Positions 1 to 10,649 of a stretch of 64,000 nt of DNA are shown in pieces (position 1 is the stretch's first letter; every line of letters starts with the position of its first letter). Both the position numbers and the translations under genes were made by a program. Under the pieces are notes generated by a model. It made no database searches. It saw nothing but the letters and a program-made list of their open reading frames with translations, and had not been told where the DNA came from. The DNA is from Mycolicibacterium peregrinum (GTDB lineage Bacteria > Actinomycetota > Actinomycetes > Mycobacteriales > Mycobacteriaceae): positions 248,001 through 312,000 of the forward strand of contig NZ_LQPP01000015.1 in NCBI RefSeq assembly GCF_002102345.1, written 5' to 3'.

Positions 1-1471
1 CACGATAGGTGCGGTGGAGCCGATCATGATCGCCCTCGGTGACCTCGCCCCAATTCAGTTTGGAGCGCTGGAAGGTCGCCGGGTCCTGCGGGTCGGGAAT
101 CTCGTCGGCGTCCCAGCCGTGCTCGGCGAACTCGGCTTTGCGCCCCTCGGCAGTGGCGCGGGCAAGGTCCGGCTCGGGGTGTGAACTGAAGAACTGGAAC
201 GGTGAGGAGGACCCCCATTCCTCGCCCATGAAAAGCATCGCCGTATAAGGAGATCCGAGTGCCAACGCGGCCTTGACTGCCAGCTGGCCGAAAGTCAGCA
301 ATTGCGATGGCCGGTCGCCGACGGCTCGGTTGCCGACCTGGTCGTGGGTGAGGGTGTAGGCCAGCAGCCGAGTACCCGGAATCGTGGCGGTGTCCAACGG
401 CCGACCGTGCCTGCGGTGGCGGAACGACGAATAGGTACCGGCATGAAAGTATCCGTGCTTCAAAGTCTGCGCCAACGTCGCCAGTGATCCGAAATCGGCG
501 TAGTAGCCCTGTCTTTCGCCGGACACCGCGGTGTGGATGGCGTGGTGGATATCGTCGTCCCACTGTGCGGTCAGCCCGTACCCGCCGCGGTCGCGAGGAG
601 TGATCAGCCGCGGATCGTTGAGGTCGCTTTCGGCAATCAGCGACAGTGGTCGGCCGAGTTCCTCGGCCAGGGCGTCGGTGTCGGTCGCCAGTTCCTCGAG
701 CAGATGGATTGCGGTGTTGTCCACCAGTGCGTGCACTGCGTCCAGGCGTAGGCCGTCGGCGTGGAAGTCGCGCATCCAGCGCAGCGCGCAATCGATGATG
801 TAAGTACGCACCTCGTCGGCGTCGGCATCGGACAGGTTGATCGAACTGCCCCACGGATTGTGGCCGGATGACAGGTAGGGGCCGAACCGCGGAAGGTAAT
901 TGCCGGAGGGGCCGAGGTGGTTGAACACCGCGTCGATCAGCACACCGACACCACGCCCATGGCAGGCATCGATGAGCCGGATCAGGCCGTCGGGACCGCC
1001 GTAGGGCTCGTGCACTGCGTACCAGAGCACGCCGTCGTAACCCCAGCCATGGGTGCCGTTGAAGGCGTTGACCGGCATCAACTCCACGAAATCGACGCCG
1101 AGATCCACCAGGTGGTCGAGCTTGTCGATGGCGGAATCGAATGTGCCCTCGGGAGTGAAGGTTCCGACATGAAGTTCGTAGATCACCGCGCCGCTGATCG
1201 AGCGGCCCGCCCAGCCGCTGTCGGTCCAGGCGTCGGGCGCGGGCTGCCACAGCTGAGAGCGTTCATGTACACCGTCGGGTTGGCGCGCTGAGCGAGGATC
1301 GGGCAGCACCGTAGGGTCGTCGTCGAGAACGAACCCGTATCGGGCGTCGCTACGGCTCGCCACCTCGGCTCGCCACCAGCCGTCTTCGGAGCGCACCATG
1401 TCGTGCAGCGTTCCCTCAACGTCGACCCGCACGCGGTCGGGGGTCGGTGCCCACACGGTGAATTCAGTCAT
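1..1471 (-). CDS. treZ: Malto-oligosyltrehalose trehalohydrolase, 3' end cut by window edge
   Basis: Cytoplasmic GH13 enzyme that releases trehalose from the maltooligosyl-trehalose made by TreY. I translated it by hand from ATG at 1471. The N-terminus (MTEFTVWAPTPDRV) is the usual TreZ carbohydrate-binding start. Further on come an IYELHVGTFTPEG block, the catalytic aspartate in DGLRLDAVHAL (about residue 244) and the acid/base glutamate in LIAESDLND (about residue 281). About 490 codons are present; the family is near 580, so roughly 90 C-terminal residues lie outside the window. Its ATG overlaps the treY stop by 8 bases, so the two are probably translationally coupled in an acyltransferase-treX-treY-treZ operon. 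Function confident; the end is missing only because of the window. Confidence 0.95.
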   Translation of the reverse strand, partial: MTEFTVWAPTPDRVRVDVEGTLHDMVRSEDGWWRAEVASRSDARYGFVLDDDPTVLPDPRSARQPDGVHERSQLWQPAPDAWTDSGWAGRSISGAVIYELHVGTFTPEGTFDSAIDKLDHLVDLGVDFVELMPVNAFNGTHGWGYDGVLWYAVHEPYGGPDGLIRLIDACHGRGVGVLIDAVFNHLGPSGNYLPRFGPYLSSGHNPWGSSINLSDADADEVRTYIIDCALRWMRDFHADGLRLDAVHALVDNTAIHLLEELATDTDALAEELGRPLSLIAESDLNDPRLITPRDRGGYGLTAQWDDDIHHAIHTAVSGERQGYYADFGSLATLAQTLKHGYFHAGTYSSFRHRRHGRPLDTATIPGTRLLAYTLTHDQVGNRAVGDRPSQLLTFGQLAVKAALALGSPYTAMLFMGEEWGSSSPFQFFSSHPEPDLARATAEGRKAEFAEHGWDADEIPDPQDPATFQRSKLNWGEVTEGDHDRLHRTYR

Positions 1472-3731
1472 CGGTACGCTCCAGGAGTGCCACCGGCGAA
1501 TCGGCGAGTAGCTCGACCAGCGGGACAGACCCCGCCCACTGACGTCCGCTGAGGCGATCGAGCCACCGGCCCTCCGGCAGTGGCAACACCGTGTCTTGCC
1601 AGCCGGTTTCGGCCAGCGCCACGGTCCACCGGCAGGCGGCCACCACCACATCCTGACCTCGCAGAAATGCCACCAGGTGTCTCGCGGCACTGCCGGTGGC
1701 CGGCAGCGGGGTGTAGCCGCCGGCCAGGAATGTCTGGGGCCGGGCCCGGCGTAGCGCCAGGGCGGCCATGGTCACGCGCAGCTTGTCGTCGTCGCCGCGC
1801 TCCATAGCGCCGCGCAGTGCCGCATGGTCGATCGGGCGCCGGTTGTCCGGATCGACCAGGCTGTCCTCGGTCGTCTCGGTGCCCTGGTAGATGTCGGGGA
1901 TGCCGGGTGCCGTGAGGTGAATGAGTTTCTGGCCCAGGATGTCGTTGCGGGCATGGGCTTCGAGCCGGCTCACCAATGCCGTCAGTTCGGCTGCGACCGG
2001 CCCGTCGAGCACCCGGTCCAGCCAAGCGTGGACCTCATTCTCGAAATCCGCGTCGGGGTCGTGCCACGACGTCCTGGTGGCGCCCTCCCGGATCGCCTTC
2101 TCGGTGTAGCCGTGCAGCCGGGAGCGAAGCTCGTCAGTGACGACACCGTCGACCGGCCACACGCCGAAGATGTTCTGCCACAGGAACAGTGCGGTGTCAC
2201 GGTCGGGGGGAGTGGACGTTGCAATCCACCGCTCGACCGATTCTGCCCACGTCTCGGGCACCTGGGACAGCAGGCCGATGCGGGCCCGGACATCCTCGCC
2301 GCGTTTGGTGTCGTGGGTCGACAATGCGGTCATCGTGGACGGCCAGGCACGCACTCGCGTCGTCGCCCGCTGGTGGAACTCGGCCGCCGTGACCCCGAAC
2401 AACTCCGGTGCTCCGCCGACCTCGTTGAGCGACACCAGACGAGCGTCGCGGTAGAACAGGCAGTCTTCGACGGCCTTGGCGGTCGCGGCGCCACACAGTT
2501 GGTTGAACCGGGAAACCACCTCGTTGCTGCGGGACATGGCTACCGAGATGGTGGTCAACGCTTCGGTGAGTTCAGGTGCGGCGCAGGCGGACTCCTGTAT
2601 CGCCACCGGGAGCACCGTAGCCAGTGCCGGATAGTCACTGCGGTACACGCCGATCCTGCTGATCAGTGTGGCCAGCGCCGCAGGCAGTCGGGGGTCGCGC
2701 TGCCCGGTCACCGCGGTGACGGATCGGCACAGCCGGCCCAACTCGCTGGCGAGGGTATCGGTCACAGCGGCTGTCTTGAGCGCCGATTCGGCCTCGGGAT
2801 CCGGATCGCCGCTCACCGCGGTGAGCGGGCTCTCGGCGGCCGGGTCGATGAACAGTCCGCCGACCTCACGCAACGCGTCGTACCCGGTGGTGCCGTTCAC
2901 CGGAAGCGATGCGTCGAGGCTCTCGTCGGCGGCCAGGATCTTCTCCACCATGATCCACGCGTCGGGGCCGGTGAGCTCACGCAACCACCGCAGATAGCCT
3001 GCGGGATCGGATAATCCGTCCGGATGGTCGATACGCAGACCATCCACCAATCCTTCGTCGAACCAGCGTTTGACCTCTACATGGCTGGCGTCGAAAACGG
3101 CACGATCTTCCTGGCGCAGTGCTGCCAGAGACGTGATCGAGAAGAAGCGCCGGTAACCGCAGATTCCGCTGCGCCAACCGGTCAACCGGTAGTGCTGGCG
3201 ATCGTGGACTTCGCTGCCGGTGCCCGCGCCGGTCCCCGGTGCAATGGGGAAGACCAGATCGCCCAGGCGCAGCACATCGTCGTCGACCACGAGGTCGGCG
3301 ACGTCGTCATCGGAGCCCAGGACCGGCAACACGATCCGGCCGTTGTCGAGATCCCAATCGATGTCGAAGTAGTCGGCGTACAACGAATCCCGGCCGTGCC
3401 GCAGTAGATCCCACCACCACGGATTCTGCTCGGGATGGGCGACGCCGACGTGGTTGGGCACGATATCGACAATGAGGCCGATCTCCCTCTTACGTGCCGC
3501 TTCCGACAGGCGCTGTAGGCCCTCGGGCCCACCGAGGGCGGCCGACACTGTGGTGGGATCGGTGACGTCGTATCCATGGGTCGATCCCTCTGCGGCTGAC
3601 AGGATCGGGGAGAGATAAAGGTGGGACACACCGAGACGGTCGAGGTAGTCGAGCAGATTCACCGCATCGTCGAATGTGAAGCAGTCCCCGCGCATCTGGA
3701 GCCGATACGTGGACAGCACCGGGCGCGGCAT
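1464..3731 (-). CDS. treY: Malto-oligosyltrehalose synthase
   Basis: Intramolecular transglucosylase (GH13) that converts the reducing-end alpha-1,4 bond of maltodextrin to an alpha,alpha-1,1 bond, the first step of the TreY-TreZ trehalose route. The protein is 755 aa, normal for the family. It starts MPRPVLSTYRLQ, the standard TreY N-terminus (STYRLQ). Visible motifs are THGYDVTDP, DIVPNHVGV, the catalytic aspartate in DGLRIDHPDGL and the catalytic glutamate in WIMVEKIL. A longer frame is open to 3860, but that extension is low-complexity and overlaps treX, so the ATG at 3731, one base after the treX stop, is preferred. Cotranscribed with treX and treZ. Confidence 0.96.
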   Translation of the reverse strand: MPRPVLSTYRLQMRGDCFTFDDAVNLLDYLDRLGVSHLYLSPILSAAEGSTHGYDVTDPTTVSAALGGPEGLQRLSEAARKREIGLIVDIVPNHVGVAHPEQNPWWWDLLRHGRDSLYADYFDIDWDLDNGRIVLPVLGSDDDVADLVVDDDVLRLGDLVFPIAPGTGAGTGSEVHDRQHYRLTGWRSGICGYRRFFSITSLAALRQEDRAVFDASHVEVKRWFDEGLVDGLRIDHPDGLSDPAGYLRWLRELTGPDAWIMVEKILAADESLDASLPVNGTTGYDALREVGGLFIDPAAESPLTAVSGDPDPEAESALKTAAVTDTLASELGRLCRSVTAVTGQRDPRLPAALATLISRIGVYRSDYPALATVLPVAIQESACAAPELTEALTTISVAMSRSNEVVSRFNQLCGAATAKAVEDCLFYRDARLVSLNEVGGAPELFGVTAAEFHQRATTRVRAWPSTMTALSTHDTKRGEDVRARIGLLSQVPETWAESVERWIATSTPPDRDTALFLWQNIFGVWPVDGVVTDELRSRLHGYTEKAIREGATRTSWHDPDADFENEVHAWLDRVLDGPVAAELTALVSRLEAHARNDILGQKLIHLTAPGIPDIYQGTETTEDSLVDPDNRRPIDHAALRGAMERGDDDKLRVTMAALALRRARPQTFLAGGYTPLPATGSAARHLVAFLRGQDVVVAACRWTVALAETGWQDTVLPLPEGRWLDRLSGRQWAGSVPLVELLADSPVALLERTDD

Positions 3732-3732
3732 G

Positions 3733-5901
3733 TCAGGCCGTCTTGCGTAGGACGAGTAGTGAGCGGGCCTGCAGCGAGATCTTCTCGCCGGCGGCCACCA
3801 CCAGATCGGAATCGCCCGTCGGACTGGCGGTGTCGAGGTCACCGGTCCATTCGGCGGCATAGTCGCCGTTGGGCGTCACGAAATCCTGCTCGTGGTCATT
3901 CGCGTTGAAGCACAACAAGAACGTGTCGTCGACGACGCGTTCGCCGCGGGCATTGGGGGCGGGAATGGAGTCGCCGTTCAGGAACACCGCGACACAGGTT
4001 CCCAATCCCGTTCCCCAGTCCTCCGGAGTCATCTCGGTGCCGCCCGGAGTGAGCCAGGCGATGTCGCGGACCTGATCACCACTACGGATCGGTTTGCCCT
4101 CGAAGAATCGGCGACGACGGAATGCCGCATGGCGCTTACGGAATGCCAACACCTTGCGGGTGAACTCGAGGTGCTCGGCATTGGCCTCCAGCAGTGACCA
4201 GTCCATCCAGGACAGCTCGGAATCCTGGCAGTACACGTTGTTGTTGCCCAACTGGGTACGCCCGATCTCGTCGCCGTGCGCGATCATCGGGGTGCCCTGC
4301 GACAGCATCAGCGTCCCCACGATGTTGCGCATCTGCTTGGCGCGCAAGGCCAGAATCGCCGGATCGTCGGTCGGTCCCTCGACCCCGCAGTTCCACGAGC
4401 GGTTATGGCTCTCGCCGTCGCGGTTGTCCTCGCCGTTGGCCTCGTTGTGCTTCTCGTTGTAGGACACGAGGTCGTTGAGGGTGAACCCGTCGTGGCAGGT
4501 GACGAAGTTGATGCTGGCACCGGGACGACGGCCGGTGGCCTCGTACAGGTCCGAGGAACCGGTCAGCCGGGAGGCGAACTCGCCCAGAGTTGCGGGCTCG
4601 CCCCGCCAGTAATCGCGCACAGTATCGCGATACTTCCCGTTCCATTCAGTCCACAAACCTGGGAAGTTTCCGACCTGGTAGCCACCCTCGCCGATGTCCC
4701 ACGGCTCGGCGATCAGCTTGACCTGGCTGACCACCGGGTCCTGCTGGACCAGATCGAAGAACGCCGAGAGGCGGTCCACGTCATAAAATTCGCGGGCCAG
4801 CGTAGAAGCCAGGTCGAAACGGAACCCGTCGACATGCATCTCCAGGACCCAGTAGCGCAGTGAGTCCATGATCAGCTGCAGTGTGTGTGGGTGCCGGGCG
4901 TTGAGGCTGTTGCCCGTACCTGTGAAATCCTTGTAGTACTCGGGCTGCCCGTCGAGCAGGCGGTAGTAGGCAGCGTTGTCGATGCCGCGGAAGTTGATGG
5001 TCGGACCGAGGTGGTTGCCTTCGGCGGTGTGGTTGTAGACCACGTCGAGGATCACCTCGATGCCCGCGTCATGGAACGCCTTGACCATGGTCTTGAACTC
5101 GGCTACCGCGCCGCCGGCATGCCGGGTGGCGGCGTACTGGAAGTGCGGGGCGAAAAAGCCGACTGTGTTGTAGCCCCAGTAGTTTCGCAGCCCGAGATCC
5201 AGCAGGCGGTGGTCGTGCATGAACTGGTGCACCGGCATCAACTCGATCGCGGTGATGTTCAGTGACTGGAGGTACTCGATGATCACCGGGTGGCTGAGTC
5301 CGGCGTACGTGCCCCGGAGTTCCTCCGGGATACCCGGGTGGGTCTGGGTCATGCCCTTGACGTGTGCCTCGTAGATCACCGTGTCGTGATACGGCGTCTT
5401 GGGTGCCCGGTCGGATCCCCACTGGAAGAACGGGTTGATCACCACGCTGGTCATGGTGTGACCGAGAGAGTCGACCCCGGGCGGGTTTCCGGTGCCGGGC
5501 GGCTCAGCGTTCAGGTCGTAGGAGAACAGGGCCTGGCTGAAGTCGAAGTCACCGTGAAACGACTTGCCATACGGGTCGAGGAGTAACTTGCTCGGATCAC
5601 ACCGATGGCCGCTGCCCGGGTCCCACGGGCCGTACACCCGGTACCCGTAACGCTGGCCGGGGGTGACCGTCGGCAGATAAGCGTGCCAAACGTAGCCGTC
5701 GACCTCTTCGAGGTTGATCCGCTGTTCAGTGCCGTCCTTGGCGATCAGACACAGCTCGACCCGTTCGGCGATTTCGGAGAACAACGAGAAGTTGGTGCCG
5801 GCACCGTCATAGGTGGCACCGAGCGGATAGGCCTCGCCGGGCCACACAGTCGACATCGGCGTGGGTGCTGACGACGGAGGCACGGGAGATGACGGCGGCA
5901 T
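3733..5901 (-). CDS. treX: Glycogen debranching enzyme (isoamylase type)
   Basis: GH13 debranching enzyme (TreX/GlgX) that cleaves alpha-1,6 branches to give linear maltodextrin for TreY. N-terminal CBM48-like region with PLGATYDGAGTNFSLFS, then the catalytic domain with VYNHTAEG, DGFRFDLAS (nucleophile), LIAEPWDIGEGGY (acid/base) and FVTCHDGFTL. Length 722 aa from the ATG at 5901, which lies 4 bases beyond the acyltransferase stop; an internal ATG at 5856 (MSTVWPGEAYPLG) matches the conserved N-terminus more tightly and is the alternative start. Middle gene of the treX-treY-treZ set. Very high similarity to the mycobacterial family as I remember it. Confidence 0.95.
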   Translation of the reverse strand: MPPSSPVPPSSAPTPMSTVWPGEAYPLGATYDGAGTNFSLFSEIAERVELCLIAKDGTEQRINLEEVDGYVWHAYLPTVTPGQRYGYRVYGPWDPGSGHRCDPSKLLLDPYGKSFHGDFDFSQALFSYDLNAEPPGTGNPPGVDSLGHTMTSVVINPFFQWGSDRAPKTPYHDTVIYEAHVKGMTQTHPGIPEELRGTYAGLSHPVIIEYLQSLNITAIELMPVHQFMHDHRLLDLGLRNYWGYNTVGFFAPHFQYAATRHAGGAVAEFKTMVKAFHDAGIEVILDVVYNHTAEGNHLGPTINFRGIDNAAYYRLLDGQPEYYKDFTGTGNSLNARHPHTLQLIMDSLRYWVLEMHVDGFRFDLASTLAREFYDVDRLSAFFDLVQQDPVVSQVKLIAEPWDIGEGGYQVGNFPGLWTEWNGKYRDTVRDYWRGEPATLGEFASRLTGSSDLYEATGRRPGASINFVTCHDGFTLNDLVSYNEKHNEANGEDNRDGESHNRSWNCGVEGPTDDPAILALRAKQMRNIVGTLMLSQGTPMIAHGDEIGRTQLGNNNVYCQDSELSWMDWSLLEANAEHLEFTRKVLAFRKRHAAFRRRRFFEGKPIRSGDQVRDIAWLTPGGTEMTPEDWGTGLGTCVAVFLNGDSIPAPNARGERVVDDTFLLCFNANDHEQDFVTPNGDYAAEWTGDLDTASPTGDSDLVVAAGEKISLQARSLLVLRKTA

Positions 5902-5905
5902 GGGT

Positions 5906-8077
5906 TCACCACCAACCGGTGGCAACCGCCATCTGACGGCCCAACTCACCTGTCATCGTGCGCATATAAGTCGTCGAAATATGGTGAGAATCGTGGTACA
6001 GCAACACATTTCCCTCCACCACGCGGCAGTAGTCCTTCCGGCACACCGCATCGCTCATGTCCAGTGGCTTGAGCAGAGGAAACCTCCCGACGAAATCCAG
6101 CGTGGGGTTGTGGTCGGAGAGTACCTTGGACCGCTCGATGCCGCAGGAGATGGAATCGCCACCGTTGGCCAGGCAGTCGTAGGGGAAGTACGGCTTGCCG
6201 TTGCGGGTCAGCCACGGGGTGTCGCGCATTGCCAGAACCGGAATGTTGTTCTGGGAGAGAGTTTCCCAAATTCCGATGTAGGTACCCGGCATGACGTCGC
6301 CGTCTTTGATGTTCCAGGGCCGCGTCGATGTGGTGAACACGAAATCGGGGCGGTCGGCGATGAGCTGGGTCATCACCTTCTGGTTCCACTCATGGCATTT
6401 CGGATAGGGGCGGTTGTCGCCCATCACCAGCGGGTTTTCCTCGGTGGTGAGCGGGCAACCCATCTTGAGGTAGGTGACCACCTTGAAGTTGTGCAGGCGG
6501 CCCAGCAGATCGAGCGCGGTGATCCAGTGCTCGGCATGCGAGCCGCCGGCGACCGCGATGGTGCGCGCCGCGTCCTTGTCGCCGTAGGTGCAGTTGATCA
6601 CGTCGGTGTTGCCGAAATCGCTGATACAGCCGTCGGTCGTGGACGCGGGCAGATCGTCCTTGGCTTCCAGTACCGTCGGGCGCATCGGCAGCTTGGGCAC
6701 CCGGGCATGGTCGATCAGTGCGCGGGCCCCGGGGTAGTCGCGGGCCGACAGCCCGGAGAGCTCCTTGCCGTTGGCGCGCTGCACGGTGACGTGCTCGCGC
6801 CAGGTGAAGGAGGTGGCCGTCAGCGCGACTCCGAGCAGTCCGACGATCGAGCCGAGGACGATCGTGGGCCGGCGCAGCCGGACACGCCACGGAACGGCAG
6901 GCGCGGTGTTGGCTGCGGCTTTGGTCTTCTGAGAGCGCAGCGGCTCTTCGATGTAGCGGGTGGTGAGCCAGGCGAGCACGCCCGACACCAGCAGCACGAT
7001 CGTGCCCTCGAGGAAGTTGGCGTGCGAGTGGCCCGAGTAGGACAGCCAGAAGATGAGCAACGGCCAGTGCCAGAGGTAGAGCGAGTAGGCCATCGAGCCC
7101 AGTGATACGAACGGCTTTGTCGCCAGCATCCGGTTGGGTGCGGGTAACCGCTGGCCCGCGCTCGGATCCTCGGATCGGTTTGCGGCAGCCAGGATGAACA
7201 GGACGGTGGCGCCGACCGGAACCAGCGTCCACGGCCCCGGGAACTCCTTGACGCCGTCGATCAACCATCCGCACGACAGGATGGCGGCCAACGACACGGC
7301 GGACAGGATCGTGCGCAGCCACATGGGCCACCGCACTGCCGGAACCAAGGCCCCGGCGAGCGCGCCGATCAGCAGCTCCCAGCCGCGGGCGAAGCTGTTG
7401 TAGTAGGCGGTGGCCTGGTCGTTGTTGTGGGCGATGATCGCGTAGACGAAGGACGCGATGGTCAGGGCGCCCAGTAAAACGATGAACGCGGTGCGTAGGT
7501 GCCGTCCGAAGATCCGGCGGCCGAGAAAAGCGAACCCGAAGACCAGTGCCAGGAACGCCACGTAGAACTGTCCCTGGACCGACATCGACCAGATGTGCTG
7601 CAGCGGACTGACCGCCTCACCGGCGCGAAGGTAGTCCGCGGCGGTGTTGGACAGTTCCCAGTTCTGGTAGTAGCCCAGGCTCGCCAGGCTCTGGTCAGCA
7701 AACGTTTCCCAGCGGGTCTCGGGTTGCACGAGGATCGTCAGCACGGCGGCCGCGGCAAGCACCACGACCAGTGCTGGAAGTAGGCGCCGAATCAACCGCA
7801 CCAGTTCGGGAACAGGTAGCAGCGGCGCTTCGGGGTTGAGCGCAATCCGCAGAAGCTTGCCGCCGAAGAAGAACCCGGACAGGGCCAGGAACACGTCGAC
7901 ACCACCGGAAACCCGCCCGAACCAGATGTGGAACATCGCCACGAGGGCGATCGCGATACCGCGCAGTCCGTCCAGATCGTGGCGATAGAAACCGGAGCTA
8001 CGGGTACCCATGGCCGCGCGTGGAACGGAACCGGATTCGGTGCCGGGCTCCGTCCGGGGGGCGTCAAGGGTTTTCAT
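5906..8077 (-). CDS. Membrane acyltransferase (AT3) with C-terminal SGNH domain
   Basis: OafA-type O-acyltransferase: an N-terminal acyltransferase-3 membrane domain fused to a C-terminal SGNH-hydrolase-like domain, predicted to transfer acyl groups across the cytoplasmic membrane onto an envelope glycan. The N-terminal motif [14 protein letters not shown] is typical, followed by about ten hydrophobic segments up to roughly residue 420. The SGNH half has [11 protein letters not shown] (block I serine) and a late HDSHHIS motif (catalytic Asp/His). Length 723 aa from the ATG at 8077; an in-frame ATG at 8101 is possible. It matches the position of Rv1565c. First gene of the minus-strand run into treX. 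The acceptor sugar cannot be read from sequence. Confidence 0.88.
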   Translation of the reverse strand: MKTLDAPRTEPGTESGSVPRAAMGTRSSGFYRHDLDGLRGIAIALVAMFHIWFGRVSGGVDVFLALSGFFFGGKLLRIALNPEAPLLPVPELVRLIRRLLPALVVVLAAAAVLTILVQPETRWETFADQSLASLGYYQNWELSNTAADYLRAGEAVSPLQHIWSMSVQGQFYVAFLALVFGFAFLGRRIFGRHLRTAFIVLLGALTIASFVYAIIAHNNDQATAYYNSFARGWELLIGALAGALVPAVRWPMWLRTILSAVSLAAILSCGWLIDGVKEFPGPWTLVPVGATVLFILAAANRSEDPSAGQRLPAPNRMLATKPFVSLGSMAYSLYLWHWPLLIFWLSYSGHSHANFLEGTIVLLVSGVLAWLTTRYIEEPLRSQKTKAAANTAPAVPWRVRLRRPTIVLGSIVGLLGVALTATSFTWREHVTVQRANGKELSGLSARDYPGARALIDHARVPKLPMRPTVLEAKDDLPASTTDGCISDFGNTDVINCTYGDKDAARTIAVAGGSHAEHWITALDLLGRLHNFKVVTYLKMGCPLTTEENPLVMGDNRPYPKCHEWNQKVMTQLIADRPDFVFTTSTRPWNIKDGDVMPGTYIGIWETLSQNNIPVLAMRDTPWLTRNGKPYFPYDCLANGGDSISCGIERSKVLSDHNPTLDFVGRFPLLKPLDMSDAVCRKDYCRVVEGNVLLYHDSHHISTTYMRTMTGELGRQMAVATGWW

Positions 8078-8168
8078 GGTCGAGGCCAATTTACCTAACA
8101 TCGGCCTGCCGCTCACATTTCGGATGCGTGCGTCACACCCTGTGAGCAAAGGGCTAGGCTGCCCGACT

Positions 8169-9467
8169 GTGGCCGAGCTGACCCCGGCGCAGATCAGCGC
8201 CATCGACGCAGCCCACATCTGGCACCCCTACAGCGCCATGGGCGCGGACACGTTGCCGCCGGTGGTGGCGGTCGGGGCCAAGGGCGCGTGGCTGACTGTG
8301 ATCGACCCTACCGACGGCGCACCGATCGAGGTTCTCGATGCGATGGCGTCCTGGTGGACTGCCGTCCACGGGCATGGGCATCCGGTGCTGGACCGTGCCA
8401 TCAACGACCAGCTCGCCACCATGAACCACGTCATGTTCGGCGGTCTGACCCACGAACCGGCCGCCCGGCTGGCCCAGCTGTTGGTCGATCTCACCCCCGA
8501 GCCCCTGGAGACCGTGTTCTTCAGCGACTCCGGGTCGGTGTCGGTCGAGGTGGCGGTCAAGATGGCGCTGCAGTATTGGCGCAGCGTGGGCCGAGGGTCG
8601 AAACATCGTCTGATGACCTGGCGCGGCGGCTATCACGGCGACACGTTCACCCCGATGAGCGTGTGTGATCCCGACGGTGGCATGCATTCCCTGTGGACCG
8701 ACGTTTTGGTGCCCCAAGTTTTCGCACCGCCCGTGCCTGCCGACTACGAGCCGTCCTACAGCGAGGCGTTCGAGCGGCAACTGGTCGAGCACGCCGATGA
8801 GCTCGCCGCCGTGATCGTCGAACCCGTTGTGCAGGGTGCCGGGGGAATGCGGTTTCACGATCCGCGGTACCTCGCGGACTTGCGGGCGATCTGCGATCGC
8901 CACCATGTACTGCTGATCTTCGACGAGATCGCCACCGGGTTCGGCCGCACCGGAAAGCTGTTCGCCGCGGAGCACGCCGGGGTGAGCCCGGACATCATGT
9001 GTGTCGGCAAGGCGATGACCGGCGGCTACATCACCCTGGCGGCCACACTGTGTACCCGTGAGATCGCACGGACGATCAGCGCGGGGGAGCCCGGCGCCCT
9101 GATGCACGGGCCGACGTTCATGGCCAACGCGCTGGCCTGTGCCGTCGGTGTCGCCGCGGTGGAACTGCTGGTCAACAGTGACTGGCCGGCCAGGGTGGCC
9201 GAGATCGAGGCGGGCCTGCGACAGGGACTGGAGCCGGCCCGCGCGCTGCCCGGCGTCGCCGATGTGCGGGTGCTGGGTGCCATCGGCGTGATCGAGATGC
9301 GCGAGCCGGTCGACATGAAGGTGGCGACGCTGGCGGCGTTGCGGCATGGGGTATGGCTGCGTCCGTTCGGCAAGCTGGTCTACGCCATGCCGCCGTACAT
9401 CTGCACGCCTACGGAGGTGGAACAGATCACCGCCGGCATGGTCGGCGTCGCTCGTGCACTAACCTGA
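8169..9467 (+). CDS. bioA: Adenosylmethionine-8-amino-7-oxononanoate aminotransferase
   Basis: PLP-dependent aminotransferase that makes 7,8-diaminopelargonate (DAPA) from KAPA with SAM as amino donor, the second step of biotin ring assembly. 432 aa from the GTG at 8169. Motifs: [10 protein letters not shown] (substrate pocket), [33 protein letters not shown] (PLP aspartate) and CVGKAMTGG (Schiff-base lysine), with a closing GVWLRPF...YAMPPY. The 91-base gap to the divergent acyltransferase probably holds the promoter, but I see no BioQ palindrome there. The stop codon overlaps a BioQ-type palindrome that serves bioF. Confidence 0.96.
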   Translation: MAELTPAQISAIDAAHIWHPYSAMGADTLPPVVAVGAKGAWLTVIDPTDGAPIEVLDAMASWWTAVHGHGHPVLDRAINDQLATMNHVMFGGLTHEPAARLAQLLVDLTPEPLETVFFSDSGSVSVEVAVKMALQYWRSVGRGSKHRLMTWRGGYHGDTFTPMSVCDPDGGMHSLWTDVLVPQVFAPPVPADYEPSYSEAFERQLVEHADELAAVIVEPVVQGAGGMRFHDPRYLADLRAICDRHHVLLIFDEIATGFGRTGKLFAAEHAGVSPDIMCVGKAMTGGYITLAATLCTREIARTISAGEPGALMHGPTFMANALACAVGVAAVELLVNSDWPARVAEIEAGLRQGLEPARALPGVADVRVLGAIGVIEMREPVDMKVATLAALRHGVWLRPFGKLVYAMPPYICTPTEVEQITAGMVGVARALT

Positions 9468-9477
9468 ACGGTGTTCA
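9465..9477. promoter_or_regulatory. BioQ-type operator upstream of bioF
   Basis: TGAACGGTGTTCA, a 13-base inverted repeat (TGAAC-N3-GTTCA) that includes the bioA stop codon and ends 23 bases before the bioF start. An identical 13-mer lies between bioQ and bioB at 14089-14101. This form agrees with what is known of the BioQ (TetR) operator in mycobacteria and corynebacteria. It implies a separately regulated promoter for bioF-bioD inside or just after bioA. Confidence 0.8.
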
Positions 9478-9500
9478 ACTGTCGCAGCGAGGAGCCCACC

Positions 9501-10649
9501 GTGACGCGCACCGATCTATCACCGCTGGCCTGGCTGGCCGATGTCGAAGCACAGCGCAGGCAGGCCGGGCTTCGTCGTGAGCTGCGCACCCGCCCGGCTG
9601 TGGCGACCGAATTGGACCTCGCCTCCAACGACTATCTGGGGCTGTCGCAACACCCTGAGGTGCTCGACGGCGGTATCGAGGCGCTGCGCACCTGGGGTGC
9701 CGGCGCCGGCGGATCGCGGCTGGTCACCGGAAACACCGAGTTGCACGAAGAGTTCGAGACCGCGCTGGCGACGTTCGTCGGCGCCGAGTCGGCATTGGTC
9801 TTCTCCTCGGGTTACACCGCCAACCTGGGTGCCGTCGTCGCGTTGAGTGGCCCCGGCACACTGCTCGTGTCCGACGCCCTGACGCATGCCTCGCTGGTCG
9901 ACGCCTGCCGGTTGTCCCGGGCGCGGGTGACCGTCACGCCGCACCTCGACGTCGACGCCGTCGAGGCCGCGCTCTCGTCGCGGACCGAGGACCGCGCGGT
10001 GGTGTTGACCGAATCGGTGTTCAGCACCGACGGCGTGCTGGCGCCGCTGCGCGAACTGCACGCGGTCTGCCGTCGGCACGGTGCGTTGTTGCTCGTCGAC
10101 GAGGCACATGGACTCGGCGTGCGCGGTCCGGGAGGGCAGGGTCTGTTGTACGAGTCCGGCCTCGCGGGAGCGCCGGACGTGGTGATGACGACGACGCTGT
10201 CGAAGGCGCTCGGCAGCCAGGGCGGCGTGGTGCTCGGCCCCGAGCCGATCCGCGCCCACCTGATCGACGCGGCCCGTCCGTTCATCTTCGATACGGGGTT
10301 GGCGCCGGGGGCCGTCGGTGCGGCGTCGGCCGCCCTGCGGGTGCTGATCGCCGAACCCCAGCGAGCGCAAGCGGTTCTGGACCATGCCGCCGAGCTGGCC
10401 CGGATCTCCGGGGATACCGCGGTGCCCGATTCCGCCGTCGTCTCGGTGATCCTCGGTGACCCCGAGGTCGCGGTGGCTGCTGCCGCCGCCTGTTTGGACC
10501 GCGGCGTACGGGTGGGCTGCTTCCGGCCACCGACGGTTCCCGAGGGCAGCTCACGTCTGCGCTTGACTGCCCGGGCCTCGCTGACCGCCGACGAGATGGA
10601 TCTGGCCCGCCAGGTGTTGACCGAGGTTCTGTCGGAGGCCCGGTTGTGA
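9501..10649 (+). CDS. bioF: 8-amino-7-oxononanoate (KAPA) synthase
   Basis: PLP-dependent alpha-oxoamine synthase condensing pimeloyl thioester with L-alanine to KAPA, the first dedicated ring-forming step of biotin synthesis. The GTG at 9501 is chosen because AGGAG lies 7-11 bases upstream and because the ORF extension before it runs through the BioQ palindrome. 382 aa, usual length. Motifs: [38 protein letters not shown], and [13 protein letters not shown] with the PLP lysine. The last four bases (GTGA) overlap bioD, so bioF and bioD are coupled. Confidence 0.96.
   Translation: MTRTDLSPLAWLADVEAQRRQAGLRRELRTRPAVATELDLASNDYLGLSQHPEVLDGGIEALRTWGAGAGGSRLVTGNTELHEEFETALATFVGAESALVFSSGYTANLGAVVALSGPGTLLVSDALTHASLVDACRLSRARVTVTPHLDVDAVEAALSSRTEDRAVVLTESVFSTDGVLAPLRELHAVCRRHGALLLVDEAHGLGVRGPGGQGLLYESGLAGAPDVVMTTTLSKALGSQGGVVLGPEPIRAHLIDAARPFIFDTGLAPGAVGAASAALRVLIAEPQRAQAVLDHAAELARISGDTAVPDSAVVSVILGDPEVAVAAAAACLDRGVRVGCFRPPTVPEGSSRLRLTARASLTADEMDLARQVLTEVLSEARL

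Noticed and set aside
8078..8168. A third BioQ operator in front of bioA
   Set aside because: Read on both strands; there is no TGAAC-N3-GTTCA or close variant.
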